From assembly GCF_041228105.1 (NCBI RefSeq), contig NZ_CP166097.1, positions 3,534,001 to 3,598,000 of the forward strand: a stretch of DNA of 64,000 nt. The letters are read 5' to 3'. Positions within the stretch are counted from its first letter, which is position 1. Every line of letters begins with the position of its first letter. The translations under genes and the position numbers were made by a program. The notes below the pieces were generated by a model. The model ran no database searches, was not told the DNA's origin, and saw only the letters and a list, made by a program, of their open reading frames with translations. This DNA is from Pectobacterium aroidearum (GTDB taxonomy: Bacteria > Pseudomonadota > Gammaproteobacteria > Enterobacterales > Enterobacteriaceae). This document shows positions 45,834-54,162 of this stretch, in pieces.

Positions 45834-46603
45834 TAACGTGGCGCGAAGCCATAGCGTTTAAATACGGCTGCTGCTTCCGGCGTTTTCAGGTAGTCATAAA
45901 AACCGGTAACCGCTGGGTTTTTATGTTCTTTTACTATCGCCATCGGATATTCAACAGGCTTATGGCTCGTTGCCGGGAACGTACCAACAACCTTAACTTT
46001 GTCGCTGGCAACCGCGTCAGAACCGTAAACGATGCCCAGAGGCGCTTCTTCACGTTCCACCAGCGCCATTGCTGCACGCACGTTGTTCGCACGCGCCATC
46101 AGCGGGGAGAGTTCATCCCAGGCTTTCAGATTCTGTAACGCTTCTTTGGCATAGATGCCGGCAGGCACATGATCCGGGTCGCCAACAGCCAGACGTCCGC
46201 CTTTCAGCAGGCTTTTCCAGTCAGTTTTATCGTCAATGTTGATATCTTTCTGCGCACTCGCCTTCGGCGCAATAACCACCAGCTCATTGCCCAGCAGCGT
46301 GTGACGCGTGGCGGTATCCATCAGGTTTTTGTCCTGCGCGTAGTCCATCCACTGCTGGTCAGCAGAAATGAACAGATCGGCAGGCGCACCTTGCTCAATC
46401 TGACGTGCCAGTGTTGAAGAGGATGCGTAAGACGCCACGACGGCAACGTTTTTCTCTTTCTGATATTGCGTGGCGATTTCCTGCAACGCATTCGTCAATG
46501 ATGCGGCGGCAAACACAGTAACTTTATCTTCTGCTGCCGCAGGCAGCGCCATTCCTGCACTGAGGGTCAGTGCGGCAAACCATTTTAACCATTGCTGCTT
46601 CAT
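45833..46603 (-). CDS. modA: Periplasmic molybdate-binding protein
   Basis: A 256-residue binding protein with a Sec signal (MKQQWLKWFAALTLSAGMALPAAAE) followed by VTVFAAASLTNALQEIATQY, YASSSTLARQIEQGAPADLFISAD, and GRLAVGDPDHVPAGIYAKEAL, the residues that enclose molybdate or tungstate. The frame extends 21 codons upstream, but ATG 46603 follows AGGAG. A ModE box lies 21 bp upstream of the start codon, so the operon should be repressed when molybdate is plentiful. Confidence 0.97.
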   Translation of the reverse strand: MKQQWLKWFAALTLSAGMALPAAAEDKVTVFAAASLTNALQEIATQYQKEKNVAVVASYASSSTLARQIEQGAPADLFISADQQWMDYAQDKNLMDTATRHTLLGNELVVIAPKASAQKDINIDDKTDWKSLLKGGRLAVGDPDHVPAGIYAKEALQNLKAWDELSPLMARANNVRAAMALVEREEAPLGIVYGSDAVASDKVKVVGTFPATSHKPVEYPMAIVKEHKNPAVTGFYDYLKTPEAAAVFKRYGFAPR

Positions 46604-46623
46604 TCTTGTCTCCTGACAATTAT

Positions 46624-46647
46624 CGTTGTGTAAATAATGATATAACG
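46624..46647 (-). promoter_or_regulatory. ModE operator of modABC
   Basis: CGTTGTGTA, six bases, GATATAACG: a 24-base inverted repeat with the same half-sites and spacing as the E. coli mod operator. It lies just upstream of modA, where ModE-molybdate represses. A similar site precedes fdnG at 23525-23548. Confidence 0.85.
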
Positions 46648-46691
46648 AATCATAAAGCAGTGTCATGCGCTTTAAAGAGGTAGATGTTGAG

Positions 46692-46727
46692 GGGTAGAAA
46701 AGAAATGTCCGGCCAGAAGCCGGACAT
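46692..46727 (-). terminator. Rho-independent terminator of acrZ
   Basis: On the minus strand ATGTCCGGC and GGCCGGACAT pair across a short loop, followed by TTCTTTTCT. It lies 23 bp after the acrZ stop and separates acrZ from modABC. Confidence 0.85.
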
Positions 46728-46749
46728 CAAAATAAGAAAGGATCGTGAA

Positions 46750-46905
46750 TCAATGCTGATTCTTTGCGCGCTGACCGTCAGAATGACCGATGCGGGACAA
46801 CACGTTAAACACTTCGCCCAGGCAATAAATTGCGCCCATGATAACCACCATCATCACAGGAACCATGGCAACTGCAAACAGCAGGCTCTTCAACAACTCC
46901 AACAT
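46750..46905 (-). CDS. acrZ: AcrZ, small membrane partner of the AcrB efflux pump
   Basis: A 51-codon frame read on the minus strand, beginning [19 protein letters not shown] and containing [14 protein letters not shown]. It matches E. coli AcrZ (49 residues, [19 protein letters not shown]) in sequence and in position between modA and modE. GAGGTAAGC precedes ATG 46905 at proper spacing and a terminator follows. AcrZ is a single bent transmembrane helix that binds AcrB and changes its drug preference. The C-terminus ([13 protein letters not shown]) is polar and differs from E. coli. It is easy to miss because of its length. Confidence 0.94.
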   Translation of the reverse strand: MLELLKSLLFAVAMVPVMMVVIMGAIYCLGEVFNVLSRIGHSDGQRAKNQH

Positions 46906-47101
46906 GCTTACCTCACTTATTGCAACGGTTACCGCTACTTTAGCTCGTCGAATGTGCTATTTCACTGTAAACCGAGATCGTCGTAATTGCCACGTAGTCT
47001 ACCGCAGTAATAGAAAATAGTGCGTCTATTTGTGCGATTTGCCCCTGATGAAGAAAATAGCGACAATACAGAGAATTAAACTCACCGACGGTGCTCTCAT
47101 T

Positions 47102-47893
47102 ATGCAGGCTGAAATTCTTCTCACCCTGAAACTCCAACAGCGTTTATTCGCCGACCCGCGGCGTATTGAATTGCTCAAGCAAATTCGTCATACCGGCTCA
47201 ATCAGCCAGGGTGCCAAGCTGGCGGGGATTAGCTATAAAAGCGCATGGGATGCCATCAATGAGATGAACCAACTAGCCGAGCAGACCATCGTCGAGCGTA
47301 TGACCGGCGGTAAAGGCGGCGGCGGCGCGCAGCTCACCCGCTACGGCGAACGCCTTCTCCAACTGTACGATTTGCTCGCGCAGATTCAGCAAAAAGCCTT
47401 TGATGTCTTGCAGGAAGACGGGCTGCCGTTGGATAGCCTGCTGGCAGCTATCGCGCGTTTCTCACTGCAAACCAGCGCACGCAACCAGTTTTTTGGAACC
47501 GTGCTCGCACGCGGTGAAGAACAGGTGCAACAACATCTGGATATTTTACTTGCCGATGGTAAAACAACGATCAGCGCACTGATTACGCAGCAAAGCGCCG
47601 AACGTCTGCAATTACAGAAAGGAAAAGAGGTGCTTGCGCTGATTAAAGCACCGTGGATCGATGTGTACGCCGCCACGTCCACGGTGCCCACCGTTGATAA
47701 CGTCTTGCCCGGGCGAATTAAAGCCATTCAGCACGGTGTAGAAAACAGTGAAGTTCTGATTACGCTGACAGGGGGAGAAACCCTATGTGCGATGGTGCCG
47801 AATGCCTTACTTGAGCAGCAAAAGTTGCAACTGGGAACAGACGTGAAGGCCTGTTTCAAGGCCGACAGGGTTATCATCGCCACGCTTTGCTAA
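47102..47893 (+). CDS. modE: Molybdate-responsive transcriptional regulator
   Basis: A 263-residue regulator. The N-terminal winged helix includes RIELLKQIRHTGSISQGAKLAGISYKSAWDAINEMNQLAEQTIVERMTGGKGGGG, nearly identical to E. coli ModE. Two MOP domains follow (SARNQFFGTVLARGEEQVQQHLDILLADGKTTISALIT and the C-terminal half ending DRVIIATLC) that bind molybdate. ATG 47102 agrees with the E. coli start; the longer frame from 47030 is rejected. ModE-molybdate represses modABC and activates some molybdoenzyme and cofactor operons. Boxes are seen before modA and fdnG here. Confidence 0.96.
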   Translation: MQAEILLTLKLQQRLFADPRRIELLKQIRHTGSISQGAKLAGISYKSAWDAINEMNQLAEQTIVERMTGGKGGGGAQLTRYGERLLQLYDLLAQIQQKAFDVLQEDGLPLDSLLAAIARFSLQTSARNQFFGTVLARGEEQVQQHLDILLADGKTTISALITQQSAERLQLQKGKEVLALIKAPWIDVYAATSTVPTVDNVLPGRIKAIQHGVENSEVLITLTGGETLCAMVPNALLEQQKLQLGTDVKACFKADRVIIATLC

Positions 47894-47936
47894 CATTTAC
47901 CAACATTGCTTATCGCCGACTGACGAAGGATAGAAA

Positions 47937-49412
47937 ATGTCATTGTTGAAAATCACGCAGGGACTATTTCGTCTCAGCGATACCCGCATGCTGCATCTGG
48001 ACGAACTGACGCTCGACGAAAACCAGTGCTGGGCCTTCGTCGGGGCCAACGGAAGTGGTAAATCGGCGCTGGCGCGGGCGCTATCCGGTGAACTGCCGCT
48101 ATTGCGTGGTGAACGAACAACGGGATTCCAACGCCCCGTTCGTCTGTCGTTTGAACAATTACAAAAACTGGTTTCCGACGAATGGCAACGCAATAACACC
48201 GATCTACTGAGCGAGGGGGAAGATGACACCGGTCGCACAACGGCAGAAGTGATCCAGGGCAGCCTCAACGACCCCGCACGTTGCCAACAGCTGGCGCAGC
48301 AGTTTGGTATTGCACATTTGCTGGAGCGCCGTTTCAAGTACCTCTCTACGGGGGAAACCCGTAAGGCGATGCTGTGTCAGGCACTGATGACCCAGCCCGA
48401 CTTGCTGATTCTCGATGAACCTTTTGATGGGCTGGACGTTGCCTCGCGTCAGCAGCTTGCCGATGAGCTGCGGAAACTAGCCGGCACGGGTTATACGCTG
48501 GTGCTTATTCTCAATCGCTTTGACGACATCCCTGACTTTATCAACCATGTTGGTGTACTGGCAGACTGTACGCTGACCCGCCTCGGCGAGCGTGAAACGA
48601 TCCTCTCAGAAGCGCTGGTGGCTCAGCTCGCGTTTAGTGAGAAACTGTCGGGGAGCTCACTGCCAGAACCCGAAGATCCGCAGCGGTATATGACACTTCC
48701 CGCTGACGAAGCACGCATTCAGTTGCGTAACGGCGTGGTGCAGTATAACGATCGCCCTATTCTGCATGAGCTGACATGGGAAGTGCTACCTGGACAACAT
48801 TGGCAGATTGTCGGCCCTAATGGTGCAGGAAAATCGACGCTGCTAAGTCTGATTACCGGCGATCATCCACAAGGCTACAGTAACGATCTCACGCTATTTG
48901 GCCGCAAACGCGGCAGCGGAGAAACCATCTGGGATATCAAACGCCACATCGGCTACGTCAGCAGCAGTTTCCATCTGGATTACCGCGTCAGCACCAGCGT
49001 GCGTAACGTTATCCTGTCGGGTTTCTTTGACTCTATCGGTATTTATCAGGCCGTTTCTGACCGCCAGCGTCACCTGACCGAACAGTGGCTCACCTTGCTT
49101 GGGCTTAATGGCGCGATCGCCGATACGCCATTTCAGTCGCTCTCCTGGGGTCAGCAGCGTCTGACGCTGATTGCTCGCGCGTTAGTCAAACACCCCGCCC
49201 TGCTCATTCTTGACGAACCCCTACAGGGGCTCGATCCGCTCAATCGCCAACTCGTGCGCCGCTGGCTGGATATTCTGATTGGCGAGGGCGAAACACAACT
49301 CCTCTTTGTCTCTCACCACGCGGAAGACGCGCCAGAGTGCATCACGCACCGGCTCACTTTTGTCCCGCACAACGACATCTATCGCTACCAAATTGATGAG
49401 TTATGTAAATAA
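47937..49412 (+). CDS. modF: ModF/PhrA-type duplicated ABC ATPase
   Basis: A 491-residue protein with two ABC ATPase units and no membrane domain. Walker A sites are GANGSGKSALARAL and GPNGAGKSTLLSL. Signature regions are YLSTGETRKAMLCQAL and SLSWGQQRLTLIARAL, and Walker B LLILDEPFDGLD and LLILDEPLQGLD. It corresponds to E. coli ModF, whose role in molybdate transport is not firmly established. It starts 43 bp after modE with GAAGGA before the ATG, so the two form an operon. Confidence 0.94.
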   Translation: MSLLKITQGLFRLSDTRMLHLDELTLDENQCWAFVGANGSGKSALARALSGELPLLRGERTTGFQRPVRLSFEQLQKLVSDEWQRNNTDLLSEGEDDTGRTTAEVIQGSLNDPARCQQLAQQFGIAHLLERRFKYLSTGETRKAMLCQALMTQPDLLILDEPFDGLDVASRQQLADELRKLAGTGYTLVLILNRFDDIPDFINHVGVLADCTLTRLGERETILSEALVAQLAFSEKLSGSSLPEPEDPQRYMTLPADEARIQLRNGVVQYNDRPILHELTWEVLPGQHWQIVGPNGAGKSTLLSLITGDHPQGYSNDLTLFGRKRGSGETIWDIKRHIGYVSSSFHLDYRVSTSVRNVILSGFFDSIGIYQAVSDRQRHLTEQWLTLLGLNGAIADTPFQSLSWGQQRLTLIARALVKHPALLILDEPLQGLDPLNRQLVRRWLDILIGEGETQLLFVSHHAEDAPECITHRLTFVPHNDIYRYQIDELCK

Positions 49413-49610
49413 CGCCTAAAAACAGGGATGATAACGCTACCACAAAATAAAATGTAGGGAAGAAAGCCAGGCTCATTTACACTGTAGCCTACGCTTTACT
49501 ACGTTTTTTTGTCGGAAAACCATCGATAACAAAGGCAGATTCTCGCTGTAGATCACCTTCTTCAGCGTCTAGCCATGTTATTTTGCAGCATTGCGATAAT
49601 AGGGGTCATT

Positions 49611-50630
49611 ATGAACGTTCTCGTCACAGGTGGTAGCGGTTACATAGGAAGTCATACTTGCGTACAATTGTTGGCTGCCGGGCACACTCCCGTCATTCTT
49701 GATAACTTGTGCAACAGCAAGGCCAGCGTCGTTAAAACCATTACACGTTTAACCGACAAAACGCCTATTTTTTATCAGGGAGATATCCGCGACAGCGCAC
49801 TGCTGGACGACATTTTCGCTAAGCATTCAATTGATTCCGTCATTCACTTTGCCGGTTTAAAAGCTGTGGGGGAATCGGTACGTGAACCGCTGAGCTATTA
49901 TGATAATAACGTCTACGGTACGCTTGTGCTGGTTGAGGCAATGAAGAAAGCAGGCGTGAAAAACCTGATTTTTAGCTCATCAGCTACCGTCTATGGCGAT
50001 CAGCCGTGCACGCCCTATCAGGAAAGTTTCCCGACGGGGCACCCTGCCAGCCCCTATGGCCGCAGCAAGCTGATGGTCGAGCAAATCCTGCAAGACTTAC
50101 AACATGCAGAGCCGGAATGGAGTATTACGCTGTTGCGTTATTTCAACCCGGTTGGCGCACATCCATCAGGTGAGATGGGCGAAGATCCGCAGGGCGTGCC
50201 CAATAACTTGATGCCTTACATCGCCCAGGTTGCCGTCGGGCGTCGCGACTCTCTGGCAATCTTCGGTAATGACTATCCTACCGTTGACGGTACTGGCGTA
50301 CGTGATTACATCCATGTCGTCGATCTGGCTGACGGTCATATCGCCGCCATGAACACGCTGCAAAATCGTGCTGGCGTACACATTTATAACTTGGGTGCTG
50401 GCGTAGGCTACAGTGTATTGCAGGTCGTTGAAGCCTTTAGTCAGGCTTGTGGTAAACCCGTCGCTCACCATTTTTCCCCACGTCGACAGGGCGATCTGCC
50501 TGCTTATTGGGCGGATGCAGAACGTGCAGCGAAAGATCTTAACTGGCGAGTCACACGCTCATTGAAAGAAATGGCGCAAGACACCTGGCGCTGGCAATCC
50601 AACCACCCCAACGGGTACGAAGAAGCGTAA
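49611..50630 (+). CDS. galE: UDP-glucose 4-epimerase
   Basis: A 338-residue short-chain epimerase. The NAD motif is VTGGSGYIGSH at the N-terminus, catalytic Ser is in FSSSATVYG and the YxxxK pair in SPYGRSKLMVEQ. The C-terminal ARRxGD-like SPRRQGDLPAYWAD closes the substrate site. It interconverts UDP-glucose and UDP-galactose for the Leloir pathway and for surface polysaccharides. The frame extends 12 codons upstream, but MNVLVTGGSGYIG at 49611 is the family start. In E. coli galT, galK and galM follow; here the next gene is galM and galTK are missing. No clear GalR operator was found in the 198-bp upstream gap. Confidence 0.97.
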   Translation: MNVLVTGGSGYIGSHTCVQLLAAGHTPVILDNLCNSKASVVKTITRLTDKTPIFYQGDIRDSALLDDIFAKHSIDSVIHFAGLKAVGESVREPLSYYDNNVYGTLVLVEAMKKAGVKNLIFSSSATVYGDQPCTPYQESFPTGHPASPYGRSKLMVEQILQDLQHAEPEWSITLLRYFNPVGAHPSGEMGEDPQGVPNNLMPYIAQVAVGRRDSLAIFGNDYPTVDGTGVRDYIHVVDLADGHIAAMNTLQNRAGVHIYNLGAGVGYSVLQVVEAFSQACGKPVAHHFSPRRQGDLPAYWADAERAAKDLNWRVTRSLKEMAQDTWRWQSNHPNGYEEA

Positions 50631-50814
50631 CGGCGTTTTTTACGTCAGATGACACATTAGGGGAAGATAAGCAGAGCTGATTCAGGCCGCTGACAAACCC
50701 ATTTACGGAACGAGAATGGCGTACTTTGTCAGCAAACTCATTTCTGCTTAATTCCCAGTATTGCGCGCACCGATCAACGCTCTCTATCTGGTTGAACCTC
50801 TACAGGAGCAAGTC

Positions 50815-51861
50815 ATGTTGAATGAAAGTCTTACTACGCTGGCGCCCGATGGTCGGCCGTTTCAATTAACGACCTTGCAGAATCAGGCAGGCATGCGCGT
50901 GTGCCTGATGGACTGGGGTGCAACCTGGCTTTCCTGTGAGCTCCCGCTACCGGAGGGTGAGGTGCGAGAGGTACTCTTGGGCTGTGCATCACCCGAGCAG
51001 TATCCGCAACAAGGCGCTTATCTTGGCGCGTCGATTGGTCGCTATGCCAATCGCATAGCCAAAGCAACATTCAGTCGAGAGGCCGAAACTTTTCATCTAG
51101 TTCCGAACCAGAACGAGCATCAACTGCATGGCGGCCCGGAAGGCTTTCATGCCCGCCGCTGGCGAATCGTCAGTCAGGATGCAACGCAGGTCACTTACCA
51201 ACTGCACTCACCGGATGGCGATCAGGGGTATCCAGGGCACCTCAACGCACAGGTGACTTACGCGCTGACAGAACATAACTCGTTGGAAATTTCGTATCAG
51301 GCGACCGTAGAGAAAGCCTGCCCCGTCTGCCTGACTAACCACGCCTATTTCAACCTTGATGGCGATCTGACTGACGTACGTAAACACCAATTGCAGCTGT
51401 TTGCTGACTATTATTTACCGGTCAATAGTTCGGGGATTCCCAACGCCGACCTGACACCGGTAAATGCTACCGGAATGGATTTCCGCCAGCCAAAAACGCT
51501 CGAAGAGGATTTCCTGCGCGACAGCGATCAAATGGCCGTCGGCGGTTACGATCATGCCTACTTACTGCATCGCACATGCGGTTCCAGCGAAAGTCCGGCT
51601 GCCAATTTGTGGTCATCCGATGGCCGCGTGCTGATGAGCGTCTTCACCAGCGCCCCTGCGTTACAGCTCTACAGCGGCAACTTCCTGGCCGGAACGCCTT
51701 CGCGGGACGGTGGTCAGTATGAAAACTATGCCGGCGTCGCACTGGAAAGCGAATTCCTGCCAGACAGCCCGAATCATCCAGAGTGGCCACAGCCCGACTG
51801 CTGGCTGAAACCGGGGAAAGTCTACCGCTCGGATACCACGTACCAGTTTCTCGTACAGTAA
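50815..51861 (+). CDS. galM: Aldose 1-epimerase (mutarotase)
   Basis: A 348-residue beta-sandwich mutarotase. Conserved elements are ASIGRYANRIAKATF, NQNEHQLHGGPEGFHARRW, the catalytic histidine in LTNHAYFNLDG and the catalytic glutamate in GVALESEFLPDSPNHPEWP. It interconverts alpha and beta anomers of galactose and glucose. An upstream TTG extends the frame, but ATG 50815 has AGGAG at good spacing. It lies 184 bp after galE, with galT and galK absent from between them. A hairpin follows. Confidence 0.94.
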   Translation: MLNESLTTLAPDGRPFQLTTLQNQAGMRVCLMDWGATWLSCELPLPEGEVREVLLGCASPEQYPQQGAYLGASIGRYANRIAKATFSREAETFHLVPNQNEHQLHGGPEGFHARRWRIVSQDATQVTYQLHSPDGDQGYPGHLNAQVTYALTEHNSLEISYQATVEKACPVCLTNHAYFNLDGDLTDVRKHQLQLFADYYLPVNSSGIPNADLTPVNATGMDFRQPKTLEEDFLRDSDQMAVGGYDHAYLLHRTCGSSESPAANLWSSDGRVLMSVFTSAPALQLYSGNFLAGTPSRDGGQYENYAGVALESEFLPDSPNHPEWPQPDCWLKPGKVYRSDTTYQFLVQ

Positions 51862-51895
51862 CTGAACAGCAAAATATCATTAACTCATTGATAAC

Positions 51896-51923
51896 ATTGG
51901 CAGATGGGTATCTGCCAATTTAC
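51896..51923 (+). terminator. Terminator of galM
   Basis: TTGGCAGAT and ATCTGCCAA form a 9-bp stem with a GGGT loop, followed by TTTAC, 35 bp after the galM stop. The T-tract is short. Confidence 0.6.
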
Positions 51924-52012
51924 AAAACGACTTTACAAAACTATGCCATTCCCCGCTTGCCCCCTTCCCACTCAGACGCTTACACTCCCGGAATACCCAA
52001 AAAGGAAATGCC

Positions 52013-52465
52013 ATGTCCGCATCATCACGGTCTCCATTATTCATTCATCATCTGCGCCATAAAGGCAGATGGGGATGGCTATTGGCGCTGTGCTGGCTTT
52101 TCCTGAATGCACAACTGGCTATCGCAGGCCACCAATGCGATATAACTCTCAGCCAGACATCCCCCACTATTCAGCATCAGGCACATCTGCAACAGGTTGA
52201 CGTTCAGCCATTATCGTCTCACGCTCAGCATACGGCCGGTGTGTCTTACGCCCTCGACCAGCAAACGCCGCTGTGCGAAAAACACTGCGTACCGGATAGC
52301 GTTAAGCAGGATAACGGCTCGCTGGCATTATTAGCGCTGCCGGTCAGTGGTGAACTGGTTTTAGCGGATAATCCAGTCACCCTTAATCAAGCATGCGATG
52401 CCTGGCTCTCACCTCCTGCGGCAGGACCTCCGGCTGAGATCCGCTTCTGTCGATTCAGAGAATAA
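52013..52465 (+). CDS. Unrecognised exported cysteine-containing protein of the copper operon
   Basis: A 150-residue protein I do not recognise. A hydrophobic segment (WGWLLALCWLFLNAQLAIA) near residues 21-39 looks like a signal peptide or anchor. The following part has five cysteines, two of them in PLCEKHCVPD, and several histidines (HQCDITL, HQAHLQQ, SHAQHTAG), suitable for binding Cu(I)/Ag(I). AAGGAA precedes the ATG. The CusF-like gene begins about 75 bp after its stop, on the same strand, and heads an efflux operon. A periplasmic copper-sensing or chaperone role is an inference from position and composition only. Similar small proteins precede Cus-like operons in other plant-associated enterobacteria as far as I recall. 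Confidence 0.65.
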   Translation: MSASSRSPLFIHHLRHKGRWGWLLALCWLFLNAQLAIAGHQCDITLSQTSPTIQHQAHLQQVDVQPLSSHAQHTAGVSYALDQQTPLCEKHCVPDSVKQDNGSLALLALPVSGELVLADNPVTLNQACDAWLSPPAAGPPAEIRFCRFRE

Positions 52466-52539
52466 CCCAAGCGATTGATAACCCCTGCGCCAGTAGGCGC
52501 AACATTTTGTTTATCAATTATTTTATTGGGATTATTTTT

Positions 52540-52890
52540 ATGCGTATCACTTACCTGGCTCTGTTCAACAGCCTGATTCTTGCTGCTTCTTCCGTTACCT
52601 TGCCCGCGTGGGCAAACGACCACCAGCATCATGCGATGATGCATAGCACTTCTGCTGCCACTACAGCGGTTTATCAGAGTGCCGGGATTGTTAAACAGTG
52701 GAACGCCGACAGCGTTACGCTCTCTCACGCGCCAGTTGCCGACCTAAAATGGCCTGCCATGACGATGGCATTCACACTGCCATCCAGTGGAGACATCAGG
52801 CCGTTACCCGTCAACACGCCCGTTACGTTCAGCTTTGTCCAGAGCGACAGCGGCTACACCCTGACTGCGATTACGCCACAGCAGCCTTAA
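52540..52890 (+). CDS. cusF: CusF-like periplasmic Cu(I)/Ag(I)-binding protein
   Basis: A 116-residue protein with a Sec signal (MRITYLALFNSLILAASSVTLPAWA), a His/Met cluster (NDHQHHAMMHS), and the CusF fold sequence: GIVKQWNADSVTLSHAPVADLKWPAMTMAFTLPS. The W-x-x-M-x-M arrangement (KWPAMTM) is the Cu(I)/Ag(I) site with its cation-pi tryptophan. It carries metal to the CusB adaptor. The upstream TTG at 52507 extends the frame, but ATG 52540 puts the signal peptide at the terminus. It is 12 bp before the TolC-family gene. Confidence 0.9.
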   Translation: MRITYLALFNSLILAASSVTLPAWANDHQHHAMMHSTSAATTAVYQSAGIVKQWNADSVTLSHAPVADLKWPAMTMAFTLPSSGDIRPLPVNTPVTFSFVQSDSGYTLTAITPQQP

Positions 52891-52902
52891 CCGGAGCACA
52901 TC

Positions 52903-54162
52903 ATGAATTTATCCAAACACGACGCCGTGCGCGCGTGTCTGGCGATGTTGCTGTGGCTGCCTGCCGCTGTCTTTGCGGCAGATCTGAGTCTTGAACAGGC
53001 ATTACAGGCGGCGGAACGCTACTCCGCCGATCTGTCCGCCAATCAACACCAGATTAACGCACTACAGAACATGGCCGACTCCGCCACGCAGCTCCCCGAT
53101 CCAAAGTTAAAATTTGGTGTCGAAAATTTGCCATTAGGTGGCAACAACGGTAGCCGCCTCACGCGGGAAGGAATGACGATGCAGCGCATCGGCGTCATGC
53201 AAACCTACGTCAGCAGCCGTAAGCGCGATAGTAAGGCGCAGGCTATCCGGGTCGAAGCCGACGCGCTGCAAAGCAATAGCGAAAGTATCCGTGCTCGTTT
53301 GCAACGGGAAACGGCGCAGGCATGGCTGGATCTGGCACTCTCGCAAAAAGCGTTGGCCGAAGTCACCGCGCTGGTCAATGAAAGCCAGCGACAGGTCGCC
53401 TCACAAAAAGCAAGCGTGGCGGCGGGCAGCGAAGCCAGTAGCGTCCTGGATGCCCGTCTGACGCTGGCAGCCATGCAGGACAAACTGGCCGACGCCGAGC
53501 GGGATACGCGTATCGCGCATGCGCGTTTGGTGCAGCTTACCGGCATGACGGATATCAATGTGCATGGCGAACTGCCCCGCTTTGAACGTCTGCCAGCTTC
53601 ACCAGCAGTACTCAGCAGTGCCATTCACCAGCACCCGGAAATGCAGCAGGCACAGCGTGAAGCCGAGCTGGCTCAGGCTCGCTCGGCACAGTCAGCTGTA
53701 GCCGCCATCCCCAATGTCGATGTTGAAGTCTATTACGCGAAACGCGGAGACAATTACGACGACATGGCGGGCATGATGGTGACGGTCGATCTACCGCTGT
53801 TCAAATCCAAACGTCAGGATAAGGACTACGCCGCGGACGTCTCTCGCAGCATGGAAGCGCGCGACAAAGTCTTGCTCACCGAACGAGAACATCAGGCGCA
53901 ACTCGATACGCTAATAGCTCAATATCAAGCCGCACAGTCACGCTGGCAGCGTCAGAACGGCGAGATTCTTCCGTTGCAACAGCAGCGTATCAAACTGATT
54001 CAGGCTCAGTATCAATCCGGCAGCAGTAATCTCTCTGCCGTGCTGGATGCCCGCCGGGCACTGCTCGAAAGCCGGATCGCGGTTCAGGATACCGCTCGAG
54101 AGATGGCCCAATATTGGGCCGCCATCCGCTATCTGACGCCACAAGGAAGCCCTGCGCAATGA
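52903..54162 (+). CDS. TolC-family outer-membrane channel of the copper efflux system
   Basis: A 419-residue outer-membrane efflux protein with a Sec signal (LAMLLWLPAAVFA/ADLSLEQAL) and two long coiled-coil stretches with Ala/Gln/Arg-rich heptads, as in TolC and CusC. Unlike E. coli CusC it has no lipobox cysteine at the cleavage site. EQALQAAERYSADLSANQHQINAL and VAAGSEASSVLDARLTLAAMQDKL are typical of the family. It would form the trimeric exit duct for CusBA. It ends with an ATGA overlap with the adaptor gene. Confidence 0.87.
   Translation: MNLSKHDAVRACLAMLLWLPAAVFAADLSLEQALQAAERYSADLSANQHQINALQNMADSATQLPDPKLKFGVENLPLGGNNGSRLTREGMTMQRIGVMQTYVSSRKRDSKAQAIRVEADALQSNSESIRARLQRETAQAWLDLALSQKALAEVTALVNESQRQVASQKASVAAGSEASSVLDARLTLAAMQDKLADAERDTRIAHARLVQLTGMTDINVHGELPRFERLPASPAVLSSAIHQHPEMQQAQREAELAQARSAQSAVAAIPNVDVEVYYAKRGDNYDDMAGMMVTVDLPLFKSKRQDKDYAADVSRSMEARDKVLLTEREHQAQLDTLIAQYQAAQSRWQRQNGEILPLQQQRIKLIQAQYQSGSSNLSAVLDARRALLESRIAVQDTAREMAQYWAAIRYLTPQGSPAQ

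Noticed and set aside
49413..49610. A GalR/GalS operator before galE
   Set aside because: A stretch near ACTGTAGCCTACGCTTTACTAC loosely resembles the site but lacks the required symmetry.
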